Shown in pieces: positions 5,322-7,638 of a stretch of DNA of 7,638 nt. The position numbers and the translations under genes were made by a program. This stretch comes from an uncultured Comamonadaceae bacterium (lineage in GTDB: Bacteria > Pseudomonadota > Gammaproteobacteria > Burkholderiales > Burkholderiaceae_C). The notes beneath the pieces were generated by a model that saw nothing but the letters and a program-made list of their open reading frames with translations, had not been told where the DNA came from and made no database searches. How positions within the stretch are numbered: the stretch's first letter is position 1; each line of letters opens with the position of its first letter. The DNA is taken from positions 1 through 7,638 of the forward strand of contig CALBWZ010000229.1 in the NCBI GenBank assembly GCA_937893415.1, in the 5' to 3' direction.

Positions 5322-6237
5322 GCAAACAATGTACCAAGTAAAACGCACAAGCCACAGCCATTTTGTTCCAATCCGTCACCTGCGTTACCACTACCGCAGC
5401 TGGGGCACGCCCGAGGCTGGCGAGGCCCCTTTGGTACTGGTCCATGGCTGGATGGATGTAGGCGCCTCGTTTCAGTTCATGGTGGATGCCTTGGCCAAGG
5501 ACCGCTGGATAGTGGCGCCAGACTGGCGCGGATTTGGCTTGACCGACACGCCCAACACAGACAACTTTTGGTTTGCCGACTACTTGGCCGACTTAGACGC
5601 CTTGATGGACTTGCTGGCCCCTGCGCAAACAGTTGACTTGGTAGGCCACAGCATGGGTGGGCACATTGCGACCATGTATGCAGGGGTCAGGCCACAGCGC
5701 ATCCGCAAACTGGTCAACCTTGAAGGGTTTGGTTTGGCCAGCACGCAGGCCGCTCAAGCGCCCACGCGCTATGCACAATGGCTGGACGAATTGGCCAAGT
5801 TTGGGCGCGGCGAAATGGACTTGCGCAGCTATGCCAGCCGCGAGGCAGTGGTGGCCCGCTTAATGAAAACCAACCCACGTCTTAGCTTAGACAAAGCACA
5901 GTGGTTGGCTGGCGAATGGTCTGAGATGACTGCTCACGACCAGTGGCAGGTGCTGGGTCATGCCGCACACAAAGTGGTGGGGGCAAACCTATTTCAAGTT
6001 GATGAAACAGTCGCTTGCTACCAGCACATCACGGCGCCTACCCTGTTTGTCCACGCTGAGGAAGACAGCCTGCTCACGTGGTGGAAAAACAAGTTCACAC
6101 GCGAGGAGTTTATGCAACGCGTGCAACACATACCAGACCTCAGCATTGAGTGCATGGATGATGTGGGCCATATGTTGCACCATGACCAACCCGAGCAATT
6201 GGCGGCCATGATTGAGGCGTTTTTGGCTAAGGCGTAA
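5320..6237 (+). CDS. Alpha/beta-hydrolase fold protein
   Basis: A probable soluble serine hydrolase of 305 residues, a usual length for the fold. Residues 37-51 carry the oxyanion-loop LVLVHGWMDVG (HGW at 42-44). VDLVGHSMGGHIA at 105-117 holds the nucleophile Ser111 in a GHSMGG elbow. VHAEEDSL at 244-251 supplies the acid (Asp249 most likely), and VGHMLHHDQPEQL at 282-294 the catalytic His284. The overall pattern resembles SERHL/MhpC-like hydrolases. The substrate is not identifiable; ester, thioester or epoxide hydrolysis are all possible. Two ATGs, at 5320 and 5329, are candidate starts and neither has a Shine-Dalgarno sequence. Only 17 bp separate 5320 from the acyl-CoA synthetase start on the other strand, so upstream signals must overlap that gene. 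The next gene, prfB, starts 109 nt downstream. Confidence 0.9.
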   Translation: MQTMYQVKRTSHSHFVPIRHLRYHYRSWGTPEAGEAPLVLVHGWMDVGASFQFMVDALAKDRWIVAPDWRGFGLTDTPNTDNFWFADYLADLDALMDLLAPAQTVDLVGHSMGGHIATMYAGVRPQRIRKLVNLEGFGLASTQAAQAPTRYAQWLDELAKFGRGEMDLRSYASREAVVARLMKTNPRLSLDKAQWLAGEWSEMTAHDQWQVLGHAAHKVVGANLFQVDETVACYQHITAPTLFVHAEEDSLLTWWKNKFTREEFMQRVQHIPDLSIECMDDVGHMLHHDQPEQLAAMIEAFLAKA

Positions 6238-6278
6238 AACATTGGGCAAATGAGGGCCCCAACCATGAGAAAATAATA

Positions 6279-6320
6279 GGTTGTGTGTAACACCTGTGTG
6301 TTATTCCAGCTACAACAACC
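6279..6320 (+). repeat. Nested stem-loop between the hydrolase gene and prfB
   Basis: An inner perfect hairpin, TAACAC (6288-6293) with loop CTGT and GTGTTA (6298-6303), is enclosed by an outer pair GGTTGT (6279-6284) with ACAACC (6315-6320). It occupies the 109-nt gap 6238-6346. No T-run follows, so it does not look like a normal terminator for the hydrolase gene. It could be a leader structure of prfB. An AT-rich AAATAATAGG at 6271-6280 could be a -10 region, but no good -35 box goes with it. Confidence 0.35.
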
Positions 6321-6346
6321 CACGCCGCTAAAGCACTGAGACCATC

Positions 6347-7445
6347 ATGGAAGCCGAAAACCTTAACGCCCTGTCAAACCTCCTCGACGACTTGCAACTG
6401 CGAGTTGGTGAGTTACGGAGGTATCTTTGACGTCGATAGCAAAGCTGCGCGCCTAAGCGAAGTTGAGGCGGCCTTAGAAGACCCAAGCGTTTGGAATGAC
6501 CCAAAGCGGGCCCAAGACCTAGGTAGAGAGAAAAAATCCTTGGACGACGTCGTTGGGGTTTTATTCAAACTCGGCACCGACCTGACAGACAACGCAGAGC
6601 TGTTTGAGATGTCGCAAGACGACCACGCAGGCCTGCTGGTGATTCAAGATGACACAGCGGCACTGATGGGTATTGTTGAGCGCCTTGAATTTCGCCGTAT
6701 GTTCAACCAGCCAGCAGACCCCAGCAATTGTTTTATTGACATCCAATCTGGTGCGGGTGGTACCGAGGCTTGTGATTGGGCCAGCATTTTGATGCGCCAG
6801 TACCTGCGTTACGCAGAGCGCCAAGGCTTCAAAACAACCATTGAAGACGAAACACCTGGCGACATAGCTGGTATCAAAGGCACCACCATCAAAGTGGATG
6901 GCGAGTATGCGTTTGGCTTGTTACGCACAGAAAGCGGCGTACACCGCCTGGTGCGTAAGTCGCCATTTGACTCAGCGGGCGGACGACACACCTCGTTTGC
7001 ATCGGTGTTTGTGTACCCAGAGGTTGACGACTCCATTGAGATAGACATCAACCCTTCTGATGTGCGCACGGACACCTACCGAGCCAGCGGCGCAGGCGGT
7101 CAGCACATTAACAAAACGGACTCGGCTGTACGTTTAACCCACATTCCCACGGGAACTGTGGTGCAGTGCCAAGACGGGCGCAGCCAACATGGTAACCGCG
7201 ATGTGGCGTGGAAGCGCCTGAGGTCCAAACTGTATGACCTAGAAATGCGCAAGCGCCAGGACGAACAACAAAAGCTCGAAGACGGCAAAACAGATGTAGG
7301 CTGGGGACATCAAATTCGATCGTACGTGTTGGACCAAAGTCGCATCAAAGATTTACGCACCGGAGTTGAAGCCACCAACACGCAAAAAGTGTTGGACGGC
7401 GACTTAGATATGTTTATTCAAGCCTCATTAAAACAAGGCGTTTAA
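6347..7445 (+). CDS. prfB: Peptide chain release factor 2 (RF2), programmed +1 frameshift
   Basis: RF2 recognises UGA and UAA in the ribosomal A site and triggers peptide release. Frame 0 starts at ATG 6347 and encodes 27 residues up to CTT (6425-6427), followed by in-frame TGA (6428-6430). Skipping T6428 continues with GAC and 337 more codons to TAA, giving 365 residues, the same as E. coli RF2. The recoding site has a GGAGG internal Shine-Dalgarno-like sequence (6417-6421), TAT, the CTT slip codon and TGA followed by C, the same architecture as E. coli. Domain landmarks also fall at E. coli positions: SPF at 205-207 for stop recognition and GGQ at 250-252 for hydrolysis. Residue 246 is Ala, as in the fully active RF2 variant. 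Frameshifting makes synthesis autoregulated, since low RF2 lets ribosomes pause at UGA and slip. The ribosome binding site at 6347 is weak. The neighbours are a hydrolase gene upstream and pepN 37 nt downstream. Confidence 0.97.
6416..6431 (+). promoter_or_regulatory. Programmed +1 ribosomal frameshift site of prfB
   Basis: The bases CGG AGG TAT CTT TGA C hold an internal anti-16S-pairing GGAGG (6417-6421), a 3-nt gap, the CTT slip codon (6425-6427) and a TGA in a poor termination context (next base C). Slippage of tRNA-Leu from CTT onto TTT moves the ribosome to GAC. Mechanism and autoregulation are established for prfB in E. coli and many other bacteria. The match here is direct. Confidence 0.95.
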
Positions 7446-7482
7446 GCGCTGTTGCGCCATAGAAAATGTTAGGGATTTAGCC

Positions 7483-7638
7483 ATGCAAGAAGCCGTTACA
7501 GATGACATCGCACATGCACCAAGTGTCAGTACGCTGGTCAAACGCGAAGACTACCAAGCGCCCGCATTTTGGATAGACAGCGTGGAACTGGGGTTTGACC
7601 TAGACGCCACCAAGACACGTGTGCTCAACAAAATGCGT
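7483..7638 (+). CDS. pepN: Aminopeptidase N, N-terminal fragment
   Basis: Only the first 52 codons are present; the gene runs off the window. The segment KREDYQAPAFWIDSVELGFDLDATKTRVLNKM (residues 20-51) matches the start of PepN-type M1 metallo-aminopeptidases, where the E. coli protein has a similar YRAPDY...DIDLTFDLD...KTVV pattern. The zinc site (HEXXH) lies outside the window. PepN is a cytosolic zinc aminopeptidase that degrades small peptides. The ATG has AGGG about 9 nt upstream. It starts 37 nt after the prfB stop on the same strand, so cotranscription is likely. Confidence 0.8.
   Translation, partial: MQEAVTDDIAHAPSVSTLVKREDYQAPAFWIDSVELGFDLDATKTRVLNKMR

Noticed and set aside
6242..6262. 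TTGGG/CCCAA inverted repeat after the hydrolase stop as an intrinsic terminator
   Set aside because: The stem is 5 bp with an 11-nt loop and no T-run follows.
6405..6428. TTG/GTG starts giving a 346-residue RF2 without frameshift
   Set aside because: Frame 0 from ATG 6347 encodes a conserved RF2 N-terminus and the recoding signal is complete, so these starts are artefacts.
7437..7462. GCGC-TGTT-GCGC repeat between prfB and pepN
   Set aside because: A 4-bp self-complementary stem with no T-run; likely chance in GC-rich sequence.
1..7638. CRISPR arrays, insertion sequences, tRNA genes, toxin-antitoxin or phage genes
   Set aside because: No repeated spacer-repeat pattern, terminal repeats, cloverleaf or characteristic proteins were seen on either strand.

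Overview
The window reads as ordinary chromosomal sequence from a beta-proteobacterium, most likely Burkholderiales and possibly Comamonadaceae-like. This rests on the protein flavour (PlsY, a Tas-like aldo/keto reductase, a glycine-zipper/OmpA lipoprotein, an ACSM-like acyl-CoA synthetase, RF2, aminopeptidase N), tight gene packing and moderate GC content. The taxonomic call is inference from remembered families, not a database result. I see no insertion sequence, integrase, phage gene, CRISPR array, tRNA or rRNA.

Layout from left to right. Positions 1-2461 hold four minus-strand genes that can form one transcript, read right to left: a Tas-like aldo/keto reductase (1385-2461), a YbaK-type aminoacyl-tRNA deacylase (801-1289), PlsY glycerol-3-phosphate acyltransferase (43-690), and the first 15 codons of a RidA-like protein (1-46) that overlaps the plsY stop as ATGA. 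The two internal gaps (1290-1384 and 691-800) are A/C-rich on the transcribed strand and contain runs of ARN triplets, the kind of sequence bound by the distal face of Hfq. Positions 2462-2588 form a divergent control region with a promoter-like pair, a perfect 7-7-7 inverted repeat and a leader hairpin. An outer-membrane OmpA-like lipoprotein gene follows on the plus strand (2589-3311). It converges on a minus-strand acyl-CoA synthetase gene (3380-5302), and a 7-bp hairpin lies between their stop codons. The synthetase gene is divergent from an alpha/beta-hydrolase gene (5320-6237), with only 17 bp between the two start codons. Then come prfB (6347-7445, with the classical programmed +1 frameshift) and the start of pepN (7483 to the window edge).

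Functions fall into membrane lipid synthesis (PlsY), translation quality control and termination (YbaK, RF2), fatty-acid activation (acyl-CoA synthetase), envelope anchoring (OmpA-like lipoprotein), peptide turnover (PepN) and metabolite repair or reduction (RidA-like, aldo/keto reductase). I found no undescribed multi-gene system. The observations most worth checking are regulatory: the ARN-rich leaders, the operator-like palindrome, the overlapping divergent starts with a possibly leaderless hydrolase mRNA, and the structured leader of prfB.
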